A stretch of 64,000 nucleotides of DNA from Prionace glauca (GCA_037974335.1 CM075761.1:10312751-10376750), one strand, 5' to 3'. Shown: positions 10,979-23,051, counted from the stretch's first letter. Numbers and translations are program-made. Notes: generated by a model not told the origin, from the letters alone.

Positions 10979-11960
10979 TATGTTCTATTCACACATCACC
11001 TGGATCCACTATAGTTCACCCATCACTGCAGCAGGTCCACAGCAGACATCATCTCCCTGGCCCTGCACTCAACCTTGGAACACCTCGAGAACAAAGACAC
11101 TGATATCAGGCTCCTGTTTATCGACTACAACTCAGCCTTCAACGCTCTTATTGCTACGAAATTCAACTCCAAATTCTGTAGCCTGGGTCTGGGCTCTTCC
11201 CTCTACAACTGGACCCTGAACTTCCTAACCCACAGACCACAATCAGTAAGGATAGGCAATAACACCTCCTCCACGATCATCCTCAACACCGGTGTCCCAC
11301 AAGGCTGTGTTCTCAGCCCCCTCACTATACTCCTTATACACCTCTGACTGTGTGGTCAAATCCCCCTCCAACTCCATCTACAAGTTTGCTGATGACACCA
11401 CCGTAGTGGGTCAGATCTGAAACAATGATGAGACGGAGAACAGGAATGAGATGGAGAATCTGGTGTGCCGACAATAATGTCTCCCTCAATGTCTACAAAA
11501 ACGAAGGAGATAGTCATCGAGTTCAGGAAGGGTAAAGGAGAACATTCCCCTGTCTACATCATCGGGGACCAAGGGTCGAGGGAGATTCAAGTTTTTAGGT
11601 GTCCAGAGACTGTCTACACTTCCTGCTCCCTTGGGAAAAGCAGCCGGCATAATCAAGGACCCCCCAAATGCACCCCGGACATTCTCTCTTCCACCTTCTT
11701 CCATCTGGAATAAAATATACAAAAGTCTGAGGTCCCGTACCGACCGACTCAAGAACAGCTTCTTCCCTGCTGCTGTCAGACTTTTGAATGGACCCACCTC
11801 GCGTTAAGCTGATCTTTCTCTACACCCTCGCTGTGACTGTAACACTACATTCTGCACCCTTTCCTTTCTTCTCTATGAAGGGTATGCTTTGTCTGTACAG
11901 CGCGCAAGAAACAATACTTTTCACTGTATCCCAATACATGTGACAATAATAAATCAAATC
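10979..11960 (+). mobile_element. L2-type LINE, internally deleted
   Basis: Reverse transcriptase motifs [24 protein letters not shown] and [12 protein letters not shown] are at 11,075-11,347, then KFADDTTVV-like DNA at 11,381, and the C-terminal region (reads like RTDRLKNSFFPAAVRLLNG at 11,737) with the trailer ending ACAATAATAAATCAAATC. Most of the thumb region is lost and the frame is broken several times. Confidence 0.85.
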
Positions 11961-12056
11961 TATGTACTCTATGAACAGTATGTATAGCGCGCAAGAAACA
12001 ATACTTTTCACTATATCCCAATACATGTGACAATAATAAATCAAACCTATTATTAC
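11865..12056 (+). repeat. Two tandem L2 tails
   Basis: Two units of the L2 trailer (AGCGCGCAAGAAACAATAC, CAATACATGTGACAATAATA), the second shortened. Confidence 0.85.
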
Positions 12057-12059
12057 AGA

Positions 12060-12650
12060 GTCGGGAGATAATGTTGCAACTTTACAGGACCCTTGTCAGA
12101 CCCCACTTGGAGTACTGTGCGCAGTTCTGGTCGCCTCACTATAGGAAGGATGTGGAGGCTATTGAGAGGGTGCCCAGGAGATTTACAAGGATGTTGCCTG
12201 GATTGGGAGGCATGCCTTATGAAGATAGGTTGAGGGAGCTGGGACTCTTCTCCCTGGAGAGGCGAAGGTTGAGAGGCGACCTGATAGAGGTTTATAAAAT
12301 GTTGAGAGGAATAGATAGGGTGGACTCTCAGAGGCTATTTCCCCGGGTTGAAATGGTCGCTACGAGAGGACACAGGTTTAAGGTGCGGGGAGGGAAGTAC
12401 AGAGGAGATTTTAGTTAAGGGTAAGTTTTTCACTCAGAGGGTAGTGAGTGAGGGGAATCGGCTGCCGTCAGTGGTGGTAGAGGCGAACTCGCTGGGGTCT
12501 TTTAAAAGACTTCTGGATGAGTATATTCGGTCTAATGGCATTGGAAGTCACAGATAGTTCTGTGGCTTGGTAGGTATAAATGTGATCAGCACAACTTGTG
12601 GGCCGAAGGGCCTGTTTGTGCTGTAGTGTTCTATGTTCTATGTACTCTAT
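12060..12650 (+). mobile_element. CR1-B 3' end (unit 1)
   Basis: Encodes HLEYCAQFWSPHYRKDVEAI to RGDFS, then a frameshift near 12,410 and KFFTQRVVSEGNRLPS; trailer ends GCTGTAGTGTTCTATGTTCT. Confidence 0.88.
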
Positions 12651-12727
12651 GAACGGTATGCTTTCTCTGTATAGGGCGCAAGGAAAAATACTTTTCACTA
12701 TATCCCAATACACGTGACAATAATAAA

Positions 12728-13903
12728 TCTCATAAGAGGTTATTGCAGAAGGTCAGGGGACTTGGAGTTGGGGGTAGGGTGTTAGCGTGGATAGAGGATT
12801 GGTTGTCAAATAGGAGGCAGAGAGTGGAGGTCAATGGATGCTATTCGGATTGGTGGTTGGTGACTAGTGGGGTGCCCCAGGGGTCTGTGCTGGGGCCTCA
12901 GCTATTTACCATTTATATAGATGATCTGGAGGAGGGAACCGAGTGTAGGGTGTCGAAATTTGCTGATGACACCAAGATTGGGGGAAAGGCAAATTGTGCG
13001 GAGGGTGTGGAGAGTCTGCAGAAGGATCTAGATAGGCTGGGCGAATGGGCCAGGAAATGGCAAATGGAATTTAATGTTGGCAAGTGTGAGGTGGTCCACT
13101 TTGGTAGGAGGAATGGTAGGAAGGACTATTACTTACGGGGCGAAAAACTGCAGCAGGCGACGGTGCAGAGGGACCTCGGGGTCCTTGTGCATGAGTCGCA
13201 AAAACCCAGCTTGCAGGTGCAGCAGGTGGTCAGGAAGGCGAATGGGATGCTGGCCTTCATAGCGAGGGGGATTGAATATAAAAGTAGGGAGGTCTTGCTG
13301 CAGCTGTATAGGGCATTGGTGAGGCCGCAGCTGGAGTACTGTGTGCAGTTTTGGGCGCCGCACCTGCGCAAAGATATTTTGGCCTTGGAGGGAGTGCAGA
13401 GGAGGTTTACTCGGCTGATACCGGAGTTGAGAGGGTTGAGCTATGAGGAGAGGCTGAATGAACTAGGCTTGTACTCGTTAGAGTTTAGAAGAATGAGGGG
13501 AGATCTCATTGAGACGTATAAGATGATGAATGGGATGGATAGGATAGAGGTGGAGAGACTCATCCCGCTCAAAAAAGATAGTAGGACTAGGGGGCACAGC
13601 CTCAAGATAAAGGGGGGGGGGGGCGTTTTAGAACGGAGTTGAGGAGGAACTTCTTCACTCAAAGGGTGATGAATCTCTGGAATTCTCTGCCCGTTGAAGT
13701 GGTGGAGGCTGCCTCGCTAAATATTTTCAAGAAGCGGGTTGATGGGTTTTTGATAAGAGAGGGGATTAAGGATTATGGGGAGAGGGCGGGAAAGTGGAAC
13801 TGAGCCACGACAGATCAGCCATGATCTTATTGAATGGCGGGGCAGGCTCGAGGGGCCAGATGGCCTACTCCTGCTCCTATTTCTTATGTTCTTATGTATG
13901 TAC
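12728..13903 (+). mobile_element. CR1-A reverse transcriptase fragment (unit 1)
   Basis: A 299-codon frame (12,743-13,642) with SGVPQGSVLGPQLF and KFADDTKIGG, broken at a G-run near 13,613, then the C-terminal region and trailer. Its left end joins an L2 tail (AATAATAAATCTCATAAGAG). Confidence 0.9.
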
Positions 13904-13963
13904 TCTATGAACGGTATGCTTTGTCTGTTTAGCGCGCAAGAAACAATACTTTTCACTGTATCA

Positions 13964-15040
13964 CTGGCTTGCCTGCAGAAGGCAGAGAGTGATTGTGGAT
14001 GGGGCTTTTTCGGAATGGAGGTCAGTCACCAGTGGGGTGCCCCAGGGATCTGTTCTGGGACCCTTGCTGTTTGTCATTTTCATAAATGACCTGGATGAGG
14101 AAGTGGAGGGATGGGTTAGCAAGTTCGCTGATGACACGAAGGTCGGTGGTGTTGTGGATGGTCTGGAAGGATGTCAAAAGTTGCAGCAGGACATAGATAG
14201 GATGCAGGAATGGGCGGAGAAGTGGCAGATGGACTTCAACGCGGATAAATGTGTAGTCGTCCATTTCGGCAGAACCAACGGGATGAACGAGTACACTATC
14301 AAGGGCAGGAGTCTTAGTAGCGTTGAAGAGCAGAAGGATCTCGGGGTCCGGGTTCACAGGACTGTTAAATCGGCCTCGCAGGTGGAGGAGGTGGTCAAGA
14401 AGGCGTATGGTGTACTGGCCTTCATTAATCGAGGGATTGAGTTTAGGAGTCGGGAGGTAATGCTGCAACTTTACAGGACCCTTGTCAGGCCTCATTTGGA
14501 GTATTGTGTGCAGTTCTGGTCGCCTCACTATAGGAAAGACGTAGAAGCTATTGAAAGGGTGCCCAGGAGATTTACAAGGATGTTGCCTGGATTGGGAGGC
14601 ATGCCTTATGAAGATAGGTTGAGGGAGCTGGGACTCTTCTCCCTGGAGAGGCGAAGGTTGAGAGGCGACCTGATAGAGGTTTATAAAATGTTGAGAGGAA
14701 TAGATAGGGTGGACTCTCAGAGGCTATTTCCCCGGGTTGAAATGGTCGCTACGAGAGGACACAGGTTTAAGGTGCGGGGAGGGAAGTACAGAGGAGATTT
14801 TAGTTAAGGGTAAGTTTTTCACTCAGAGGGTAGTGAGTGAGGGGAATCGGCTGCCGTCAGTGGTGGTAGAGGCGAACTCGCTGGGGTCTTTTAAAAGACT
14901 TCTGGATGAGTATATTCGGTCTAATGGCATTGGAAGTCACAGATAGTTCTGTGGCTTGGTCGGTATAAATGTGATCAGCACAACTTGTGGGCCGAAGGGC
15001 CTGTTTGTGCTGTAGTGTTCTATGTTCTATGTACTCTATG
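13964..15040 (+). mobile_element. CR1-B reverse transcriptase fragment (unit 1-2)
   Basis: A 272-codon frame (13,989-14,807) has SGVPQGSVLGPLLFVIFIND and KFADDTKVGG; it shifts frame at the same place as unit 1 and ends in the CR1-B trailer. Confidence 0.9.
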
Positions 15041-15116
15041 AACGGTATGCTTTCTCTGTATAGGGCGCAAGGAAAAATACTTTTCACTATATCCCAATAC
15101 ACGTGACAATAATAAA

Positions 15117-16292
15117 TCTCATAAGAGGTTATTGCAGAAGGTCAGGGGACATGGAGTTGGGGGTAGGGTGTTAGCGTGGATAGAGGATTGGTTGTCAAAT
15201 AGGAGGCAGAGAGTGGAGGTCAATGGATGCTATTCGGATTGGTGGTTGGTGACTAGTGGGGTGCCCCAGGGGTCTGTGCTGGGGCCTCAGCTATTTACCA
15301 TTTATATAGATGATCTGGAGGAGGGAACCGAGTGTAGGGTGTCGAAATTTGCTGATGACACCAAGATTGGGGGAAAGGCAAATTGTGCGGAGGGTGTGGA
15401 GAGTCTGCAGAAGGATCTAGATAGGATGGGCGAATGGGCCAGGAAATGGCAAATGGAATTTAATGTTGGCAAGTGTGAGGTGGTCCACTTTGGTAGGAGG
15501 AATGGTAGGAAGGACTATTACTTACGGGGCGAAAAACTGCAGCAGGCGACGGTGCAGAGGGACCTCGGGGTCCTTGTGCATGAGTCGCAAAAACCCAGCT
15601 TGCAGGTGCAGCAGGTGGTCAGGAAGGCGAATGGGATGCTGGCCTTCATAGCGAGGGGGATTGAATATAAAAGTAGGGAGGTCTTGCTGCAGCTGTATAG
15701 GGCATTGGTGAGGCCGCAGCTGGAGTACTGTGTGCAGTTTTGGGCGCCGCACCTGCGCAAAGATATTTTGGCCTTGGAGGGAGTGCAGAGGAGGTTTACT
15801 CGGCTGATACCGGAGTTGAGGGGGTTGAGCTATGAGGAGAGGCTGAATGAACTAGGCTTGTACTCGTTAGAGTTTAGAAGAATGAGGGGAGATCTCATTG
15901 AGACGTATAAGATGATGAATGGGATGGATAGGATAGAGGTGGAGAGACTCTTCCCGCTCAAAAAAGATAGTAGGACTAGGGGGCACAGCCTCAAGATAAA
16001 GGGGGGGGGGGCGTTTTAGAACGGAGTTGAGGAGGAACTTCTTCACTCAAAGGGTGATGAATCTCTGGAATTCTCTGCCCGTTGAAGTGGTGGAGGCTGC
16101 CTCGCTAAATATTTTCAAGAAGCGGGTTGATGGGTTTTTGATAAGAGAGGGGATTAAGGATTATGGGGAGAGGGCGGGAAAGTGGAACTGAGCCACGACA
16201 GATCAGCCATGATCTTATTGAATGGCGGGGCAGGCTCGAGGGGCCAGATGGCCTACTCCTGCTCCTATTTCTTATGTTCTTATGTATGTACT
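15117..16292 (+). mobile_element. CR1-A reverse transcriptase fragment (unit 2)
   Basis: Near-identical copy of the fragment at 12,728, including the L2-tail junction and the G-run, here one or two bases shorter. Confidence 0.9.
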
Positions 16293-16352
16293 CTATGAAC
16301 GGTATGCTTTGTCTGTTTAGCGCGCAAGAAACAATACTTTTCACTGTATCAC

Positions 16353-17425
16353 TGGCTTGCCTGCAGAAGGCAGAGAGTGATTGTGGATGGGGCTTTTTCG
16401 GAATGGAGGTCAGTCACCAGTGGGGTGCCCCAGGGATCTGTTCTGGGACCCTTGCTGTTTGTCATTTTCATAAATGACCTGGATGAGGAAGTGGAGGGAT
16501 GGGTTAGCAAGTTCGCTGATGACACGAAGGTCGGCGGTGTTGTGGATGGTCTGGAAGGATGTCAAAAGTTGCAGCAGGACATAGATAGGATGCAGGAATG
16601 GGCGGAGAAGTGGCAGATGGACTTCAACGCGGATAAATGTGTAGTCGTCCATTTCGGCAGAACCAACGGGATGAACGAGTACACTATCAAGGGCAGGAGT
16701 CTTAGTAGCGTTGAAGAGCAGAAGGATCTCGGGGTCCGGGTTCACAGGACTGTTAAATCGGCCTCGCAGGTGGAGGAGGTGGTCAAGAAGGCGTATGGTG
16801 TACTGGCCTTCATTAATCGAGGGATTGAGTTTAGGAGTCGGGAGGTAATGCTGCAACTTTACAGGACCCTTGTCAGGCCTCATTTGGAGTATTGTGTGCA
16901 GTTCTGGTCGCCTCACTATAGGAAAGACGTAGAAGCTATTGAAAGGGTGCAGAGGAGATTTACAAGGATGTTGCCTGGACTGGGAGGCATGCCTTATGAA
17001 GATAGGTTGAGGGAGCTGGGACTCTTTTCCCTGGAGAGGCGAAGGTTGAGAGGCGACCTGATAGAAGTTTATAAAATGTTGAGAGGAATAGATAGGGTGG
17101 ACTCTCAGAGGCTATTTCCCCGGGTTGAAATGGTCGCTACGAGAGGACACAGATTTAAGGTGCGGGGAGGAAAGTACAGAGGTGATGTTAGGGGTAAGTT
17201 TTTCACTCAGAGGGTGGTGAGTGAATGGAATCGGCTGCCGTCATCGGTGGTGGAGGCGAACTCGCTGGGGTCTTTTAAAAGACTTCTGGATGAGTATATG
17301 GGGTTTAATGGGATTGGGGGTTATAGATAGGTCTATAGATTGGTGGGGTTGATGTGATCGGCGCAACTCGAGGGCTGAAGGGCCTGTTTGTGCTGTAATG
17401 TTCTATGTTCTATGTTCTATGTTCT
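16353..17425 (+). mobile_element. CR1-B reverse transcriptase fragment (partial unit 3)
   Basis: Open for 317 codons (16,377-17,330) from SGVPQGSVLG to the natural C terminus. It differs from unit 2 after about 16,945 (VQRRF instead of VPRRF, no frameshift), so the array edge lies near there. Confidence 0.9.
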
Positions 17426-17470
17426 ATCCCAATACATGTGACAATAATAAATCAAATCTAATCAAATCAA
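17426..17470 (+). repeat. L2 tail fragment
   Basis: CAATACATGTGACAATAATA then AATCAAATCTAATCAAATC directly after the CR1-B trailer. Confidence 0.75.
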
Positions 17471-17770
17471 CACACAGTCACACACAAAGCCAGGGTCTCT
17501 TTGTCTCTCTCACAGACACAGCCAGAATCTTTCTCGCTCTGTCTGTCTCTCTCACACACACACCTTCACCAACCTACACTCTGCTGGATAATGCCAGAAT
17601 CACACACCCACACGCACACACACATATACTCTCCCTCTCTCTCACACAGACACACACACACAGATATACAGACAGCCAGAATCTCTCTCTCTCTCACACA
17701 CACATACACACACACACACACAGACACACACAGATATACAGACAGCCAGAATCTCTCTCTCTCTCACACA

Positions 17771-17802
<32 letters not shown>

Positions 17803-17840
17803 GATATACAGACAGCCAGAATCTCTCTCTCTCTCACACA

Positions 17841-17872
<32 letters not shown>

Positions 17873-17978
17873 GATATACAGACAGCCAGAATCTCTCTCT
17901 CTCTCACACACACACATACACACACACACACACACACACAGATATACAGACAGCCAGAATCTCTCTCTCTCTCACACA

Positions 17979-18010
<32 letters not shown>

Positions 18011-18046
18011 GATATACAGACAGCCAGAATCTCTCTCTCTCACACA

Positions 18047-18078
<32 letters not shown>

Positions 18079-18254
18079 GATATACAGACAGCCAGAATCT
18101 CTCTCTCTCTCACACACACACATACACACACACACACACACACACAGATATACAGACAGCCAGAATCTCTCTCTCTCTCACACACACACATACACACACA
18201 CACACACACACACAGATATACAGACAGCCAGAATCTCTCTCTCTCACACACACA

Positions 18255-18286
<32 letters not shown>

Positions 18287-18445
18287 GATATACAGACAGC
18301 CAGAATCTCTCTCTCTCTCACACACACACATACACACACACACACACACACACAGAGATATACAGACAGCCAGAATCTCTCTCTCTCTCACACACACACA
18401 TACACACTCACACATACACACAAACAGATATACAGACAGCCAGAA

Positions 18446-18478
<33 letters not shown>

Positions 18479-18535
18479 GACATACAGACATACAGACAGC
18501 CAGAATCTCTCTCTCTCACACACACACAGAGGGCG
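17471..18535. repeat. CA/CT minisatellite, period about 69 bp
   Basis: About thirteen units marked by GACAGCCAGAATCTCTCTCT, each followed by a CA run and CAGATATACA. Overlapping long frames are repeat artefacts. Confidence 0.92.
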
Positions 18536-18539
18536 GGAA

Positions 18540-18924
18540 GTGAAGACAGTCTCTAGACACATAAAAACTTGAAGCTCTCTCGACCCTTGGTCCCCGTTGA
18601 TGTAGACAGGGAAATGTTCTCCTTGACCCTTCCTGAAGTCGATGACAACCTCCTTCATTTTGTTGACATTGAGGGAGGGATTATTGTCGCCGCACCAGGT
18701 TCTCGATCTCATTCCTGTTATCCGTCTCATCATTGTTTGAGATCTGACCCCACTGCAGTGGTGTCATCGGCAAACTTGAGAATCGAGCTGGAGGGGAGTT
18801 TGGCCGCACAGTTAGAGGTGTGTAAGGAGGGGGCTGAGAACACAGCCCTGTGGGTCACCAGTGTTGAGGGTGGTCGTGGAGGAGATGTTATTGCCTATCC
18901 TTACTGTGGGTTGGGAAGTTCAGT
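18540..18924 (-). mobile_element. L2-type LINE fragment
   Basis: Antisense L2 reverse transcriptase: TTGGTCCCCGTTGATGTAGA, GGTGTCATCGGCAAACTTGA (FADDT region), ACAGCCCTGTGGGTCACC (GVPQGC region). The 5' end of the element is at about 18,924. Confidence 0.85.
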
Positions 18925-18931
18925 CTTTCAG

Positions 18932-19132
18932 CTACTGGATGATATCAGAAACAGACAGACCCACAATCTCTGCTGGGACTGTCAGAATGACATTGGACGC
19001 GATATGACTGGAAACACCCTTGCTTAAGGTTACTTTGTTGTTTGCTGGGTGTATCGGATGTGTGACATTGAATGTAAAATTCCAATTTCCGCTAGCAGTG
19101 GTTCCATTCTTACAGAATCCATCTGTCATTCA
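18932..19132 (-). other. Unassigned open segment, possible extracellular exon
   Basis: A minus-strand 66-codon frame, not repeat-like, with three sequons in 20 residues (NGT, NFT, NVT), one cysteine and an alternating hydrophobic pattern NNKVTLSKGVSSHIASNVI then LTVPAEIVGLSV. It reads like a beta-rich secreted or membrane ectodomain. However the upstream AG (GAATGACAG) follows a purine-rich GA run rather than a pyrimidine tract, and no good donor precedes the TAG. Family not recognised; a chance frame remains possible. Confidence 0.25.
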
Positions 19133-19580
19133 TCTCTCTCTCTCTTATTTGCGGCATTTTTAATACAGCAACATCCACCCCCTGGGCGCTGCAACCCCGC
19201 CCTAAACCTGTAAAACATTTCATATTAGGGAAATATATAGATATGGAAATTAGATTCGTATCAGGTTATTCATTCTGCATCAAACACAAATCTGCTTTCA
19301 CTGGGGATGAATATTAATAAGGACATAATTAAAATTGAATTAAGATTATTTTTCAAATCAATATATCCAGTCAGAAAACGGGACTATTTGGCTGTTAGAC
19401 AGGACAGTCCGTAAGTAGACAGTTCTTCTGTATCCCTGTCAGTCTCTGCCGTCCCATGTTGAAGAGGAACTGTTCCCAATTCCTCACACAGTTCATTCCT
19501 TCAACAAATTGAAAAAACGCTTCTTGCTGGTTTGAAGGGATAAGCTTACTTATTATTGTTTTGAAGAACAGCGTCTGCTA
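19133..19580. other. AT-rich spacer
   Basis: Single-copy-looking sequence without recognised gene or repeat. Confidence 0.45.
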
Positions 19581-19872
19581 ATAGCGTGCGCGCACACACA
19601 CACTCATACACTTATAGACTTATATACACACTCATACACACTCATACACTTATAGACTTATATACACACTCATACACACTCATACACATAAACATGCACG
19701 CACTCTCGTACACTTACACGTTCACACACACACATTCATGCATACACATAATCACACTTACACATGAACACACGCTCATATACTGACACAGACACATACA
19801 CACACACTAATACACTTACACATACACACATACTGGTACACTTACTCACACACACACACATACTGGTACACT

Positions 19873-19903
<31 letters not shown>

Positions 19904-20782
19904 ACACAAACACAAAAACACACACACACACAGGTACACTCACACACACAGGTACACTCACACACAAGTACACGCTCTCTCTCTCTCTCACACACACACA
20001 CAGGTACACTCACACACACAGATACACTCACACACAAGTACACGCTCTCTCTCTCTCTCACACACACACACACAGGTACACACACACACACACACAGAGG
20101 TACACTCATACAGAAGTACACGCTCTCTCTCTCTCTCACACACACACAGATGCACACAACCAAAATCTCTGTCTCACACAGACAGACACAGAGAGATATG
20201 GGCCAAACGCAGATAATGGGGACTAACTTATTGGGAAAAAACTGGGCGGCATGACCAAATGGGGCCAGAGAACCTGTTTCCATGCAGTAAACCTTTATGA
20301 ATCTATGGCACACACACAGTCGTGCACTTGCACACTCACACACTCATACATTTACACACACACAAACTCATCACTTACACACTTACATACACATATTCTC
20401 TCACAATCATACACTCACATTCACACACACACATGTACACACTCATATAAACACACGTACATACGCTCTGGCACACACAATAACAAACTCATACACTTAT
20501 ATGTAGTCTCACGCAAACATCACACACACATATACACACACACACACACAAACATACTGGTAAGAAAATAATAGTCCTGATATTAGACCAGAGAGGCACT
20601 GTGTGGGTACAGACTTGATGAGCCTGTTCCTGTTCTTTGTAATTTGTTAACACTCACACACACACACACACACACACTTATACTTACACGCATTCATATA
20701 CTTGCACAGGCACACATACATGCTCATATATTACACATATACACTTACACTTACACACACAAACACTCATATAGTGACATAC
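19581..20782. repeat. CA-rich repeats with two LINE/SINE trailers
   Basis: ACACTCATACACTTATAGAC-type and GGTACACTCACACACA repeats at 19,586-20,190, 20,310-20,560 and 20,650-20,780. Trailers GGCCAGAGAACCTGTTTCCA (about 20,190-20,310) and GATGAGCCTGTTCCTGTTCT (about 20,575-20,650) break them up. Confidence 0.85.
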
Positions 20783-20957
20783 ATAAGAAATAGGAGTAGG
20801 AGTAGGCCATCTAGCCCCTCGAGCCTGCCCCGCCATTCAATAGGATCATGGCTGATCTGATAGTGGGTTCAGTTCCACTTACCCACCCGCTCCCCATAAC
20901 CCTTAATTTCCTTGTCCAACAGAAATCTATCCATCTGTGACTTAACCACATTTAATA
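20783..20957 (-). mobile_element. CR1-A 3' end, short
   Basis: Antisense trailer AAATAGGAGTAGGAGTAGGC and TTCAATAGGATCATGGCTGA with the last codons of the frame. Confidence 0.8.
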
Positions 20958-22060
20958 CCGTGCCTCCCATAGGAGAATGAAAGCTGGAAAGATGTCACAA
21001 TGAAATCTGTGCCATAGAATGTTTTAATTCTAATGTTCTTTCCAGGACAAGTAATTGAGTGGAAAACATTATCTTGGAAGCACTTAAACAAATCCACGAG
21101 GAAAAAAAAATCCACTGTGTAGGAATAAACACTGGGAATGTCTGCCACAGAAATCATGGAGTGAGTTAAAGTTTACTGACTCCCATTCTGTATGGGATGA
21201 GCGGCTGAAAACTGCACTAAATGTAAATATTTGACAATAATCTAACATTATTAACAACTGCAAATAAAATCGCCAGTGGGGAATGAGCAACAGAGTTCAT
21301 GTTCAGTGGCTGGTGATGAAAGGGCGAATGCACCACTGGAGATCCTGCTGGAAAGGTCAATCCCTTTTACAATATTGTTCAATAATCACCCTACATTCAT
21401 CAGTTCCCGGATGGTACCATTGGGTATCTGAGCTCTGAAACTGACCAGGATGTGGAGACGCCGGCGTTGGACTGGGGGTAAAGACAGTGAGAATTCTCAC
21501 AACACCAGGTTAACGTCCAACCGGTTTATTTGGTAACACGAGCTTTCGGAGCGTTGCTCCTTCATCAGGTGAGTGGGAGTTCTGTTCACAGACCGGGCAT
21601 ATAAAGACACAAATCCAATTTACAAAATAATGGTTGGAATGCGAGTCTTTACAGGTAAGCAAGTCTTAAAGTTACAGACAATGTGAGAGGGTTAAGCACA
21701 GGGATGTGTATTGTCTCCAGACAGGACAGTTAGTGAGATTTTGCAAGCCTATTTGCATTCCAACCATTATTTTGTAAATTATGTTTGTGTCTTTATATCC
21801 CCTGTTTGTGAACAGAGCTCCCCACTCACCTGATGAAGGAGCAGCGCTCCGAAAGCTAGTGCTACCAACTAAACCTGTTGGACTTGATGTTGAGAGACTT
21901 CTCACTGTGTTGTGGAAGTGACCAAGAGCAGCGCCTGCAGTGGCAGCGAGCCACCACCTGATGGCAGGATTGCACCACTTTATTCACAAGCCAGTGATCA
22001 GAGGGGTTTTAAACTTATTCCTTCACTCAGAGAGAACAGAGAAAGCTCTTAGAAAAAGAG
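20958..22060. repeat. Duplicated block, copy 2 (partner at 7,815-9,195)
   Basis: 20,958-21,440 and 21,925-22,060 match copy 1 in order. This copy lacks the CR1-A insertion of copy 1 but carries a foldback element at 21,446-21,915 that copy 1 lacks. Confidence 0.85.
21446..21915. mobile_element. Foldback (long inverted repeat) element
   Basis: Left arm has CTCACAACACCAGGTTAACG, GAGCGTTGCTCCTTCATCAG and AATAATGGTTGGAATGC; the right arm is its reverse complement (GCATTCCAACCATTATT, CTGATGAAGGAGCAGCGCTC, AAACCTGTTGGACTTGATG). The arms are about 180 bp around a roughly 100-bp centre. It encodes nothing; a non-autonomous DNA transposon is the likeliest nature. Confidence 0.75.
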
Positions 22061-22925
22061 CACATATACACAGACACATATGGGTCAGAGCTCAGACACA
22101 TATACATGCACACACAGACACGCACACGCAGACACATACGCACATGCATACACACGCAGACACGCACACACAGACAAACACACACATGCATCTAGCCACT
22201 CACACAGCCAGTCTCTTTCTCTTTCTCTCATAGACAGCAAATCTCTCTCTCTCTCTCTCGCACACACACACTCTCTCACACACAGCCAAAATTTCTCCCT
22301 CAAATACACTCTCTTTCTTTCTCTGACACGCACAGACACACTCACACAGCCAGAATCTCTCTTTTTCCCCTATCACACATTCTCTCGCTCACGCACACAG
22401 ACAGCTAGAATCTCTCTCAAACACGGATTCATTTTTTTTCTCTCACCCACAGACACACACAGAGTTAGAATCTCTCTATCCCTCATTCCCCCTACACACT
22501 CTTTCCCTCTCACACCCACAGATTCTCATTCTCTCTCTCATCTCACCGACACACTCACACACACAGCAACACAGACAGCTATAATCGCTCTCTCTCTCTC
22601 ACACACACACCAACACACACACACTTTCACTCTCTCATCCACACATTCTCATACTCTCTCTCATCTCACAGACACACACTCTCTCTCACACACACAGCAA
22701 CAGACAGCCATAATCGCGCTCTCTCTCTCCCTCTCTCTCTCTCTCACACACAAACACACACACACTTTCTCTCTCTCATCCACACTTCCTCATTCTCTCT
22801 CATCTCACCGACGCACTGTCTCTCACACACAGCAACACAGGCAGCCATAATCGCTCTCTCTCTCACACACGCACACACAAACAAACACACACACACACAC
22901 ACATACATACTTTCTGTCTCTCACA
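22061..22925. repeat. CA/CT-rich low-complexity tract
   Basis: Irregular CACACACA and CTCTCTCT tracts with scattered non-repeat words; follows duplicated block copy 2 just as a similar tract follows copy 1. Confidence 0.88.
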
Positions 22926-23051
22926 CATCCACTATTCACACATCACCCGGATCCACTATAGTTCACCTATCAACGTAGCAGATCCACAGCAGACACCATC
23001 TCCCTAGCCCTGCACAGAACCCTGGAACACCTCGAGAACAACGACATGTAG

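Larger units (their letters stand above)
12057..17425 (+). repeat. 2,389-bp composite LINE unit in tandem
   Basis: Matching points recur 2,388-2,389 bp apart (12,348/14,737; 12,743/15,132; 13,989/16,377). Each unit holds a CR1-B 3' end, an L2 tail, a CR1-A reverse transcriptase and trailer, another L2 tail and the start of the next CR1-B. Two full units and a partial third are present, nearly identical over LINE and junctions alike, so the whole block was copied after assembly of the composite. An assembly artefact is possible. Confidence 0.88.

Noticed and set aside
14022-14528. 168-codon minus frame RRPELHTILQMRPDKGPVKL, recurring at 16,410 and 58,447
   Set aside because: It is the antisense of the CR1-B reverse transcriptase; it recurs because the LINE does and shows no known domain.
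17398-18556. Two overlapping open frames of over 350 codons
   Set aside because: Both are translations of the 69-bp CA/CT minisatellite, open because the unit has few stops.
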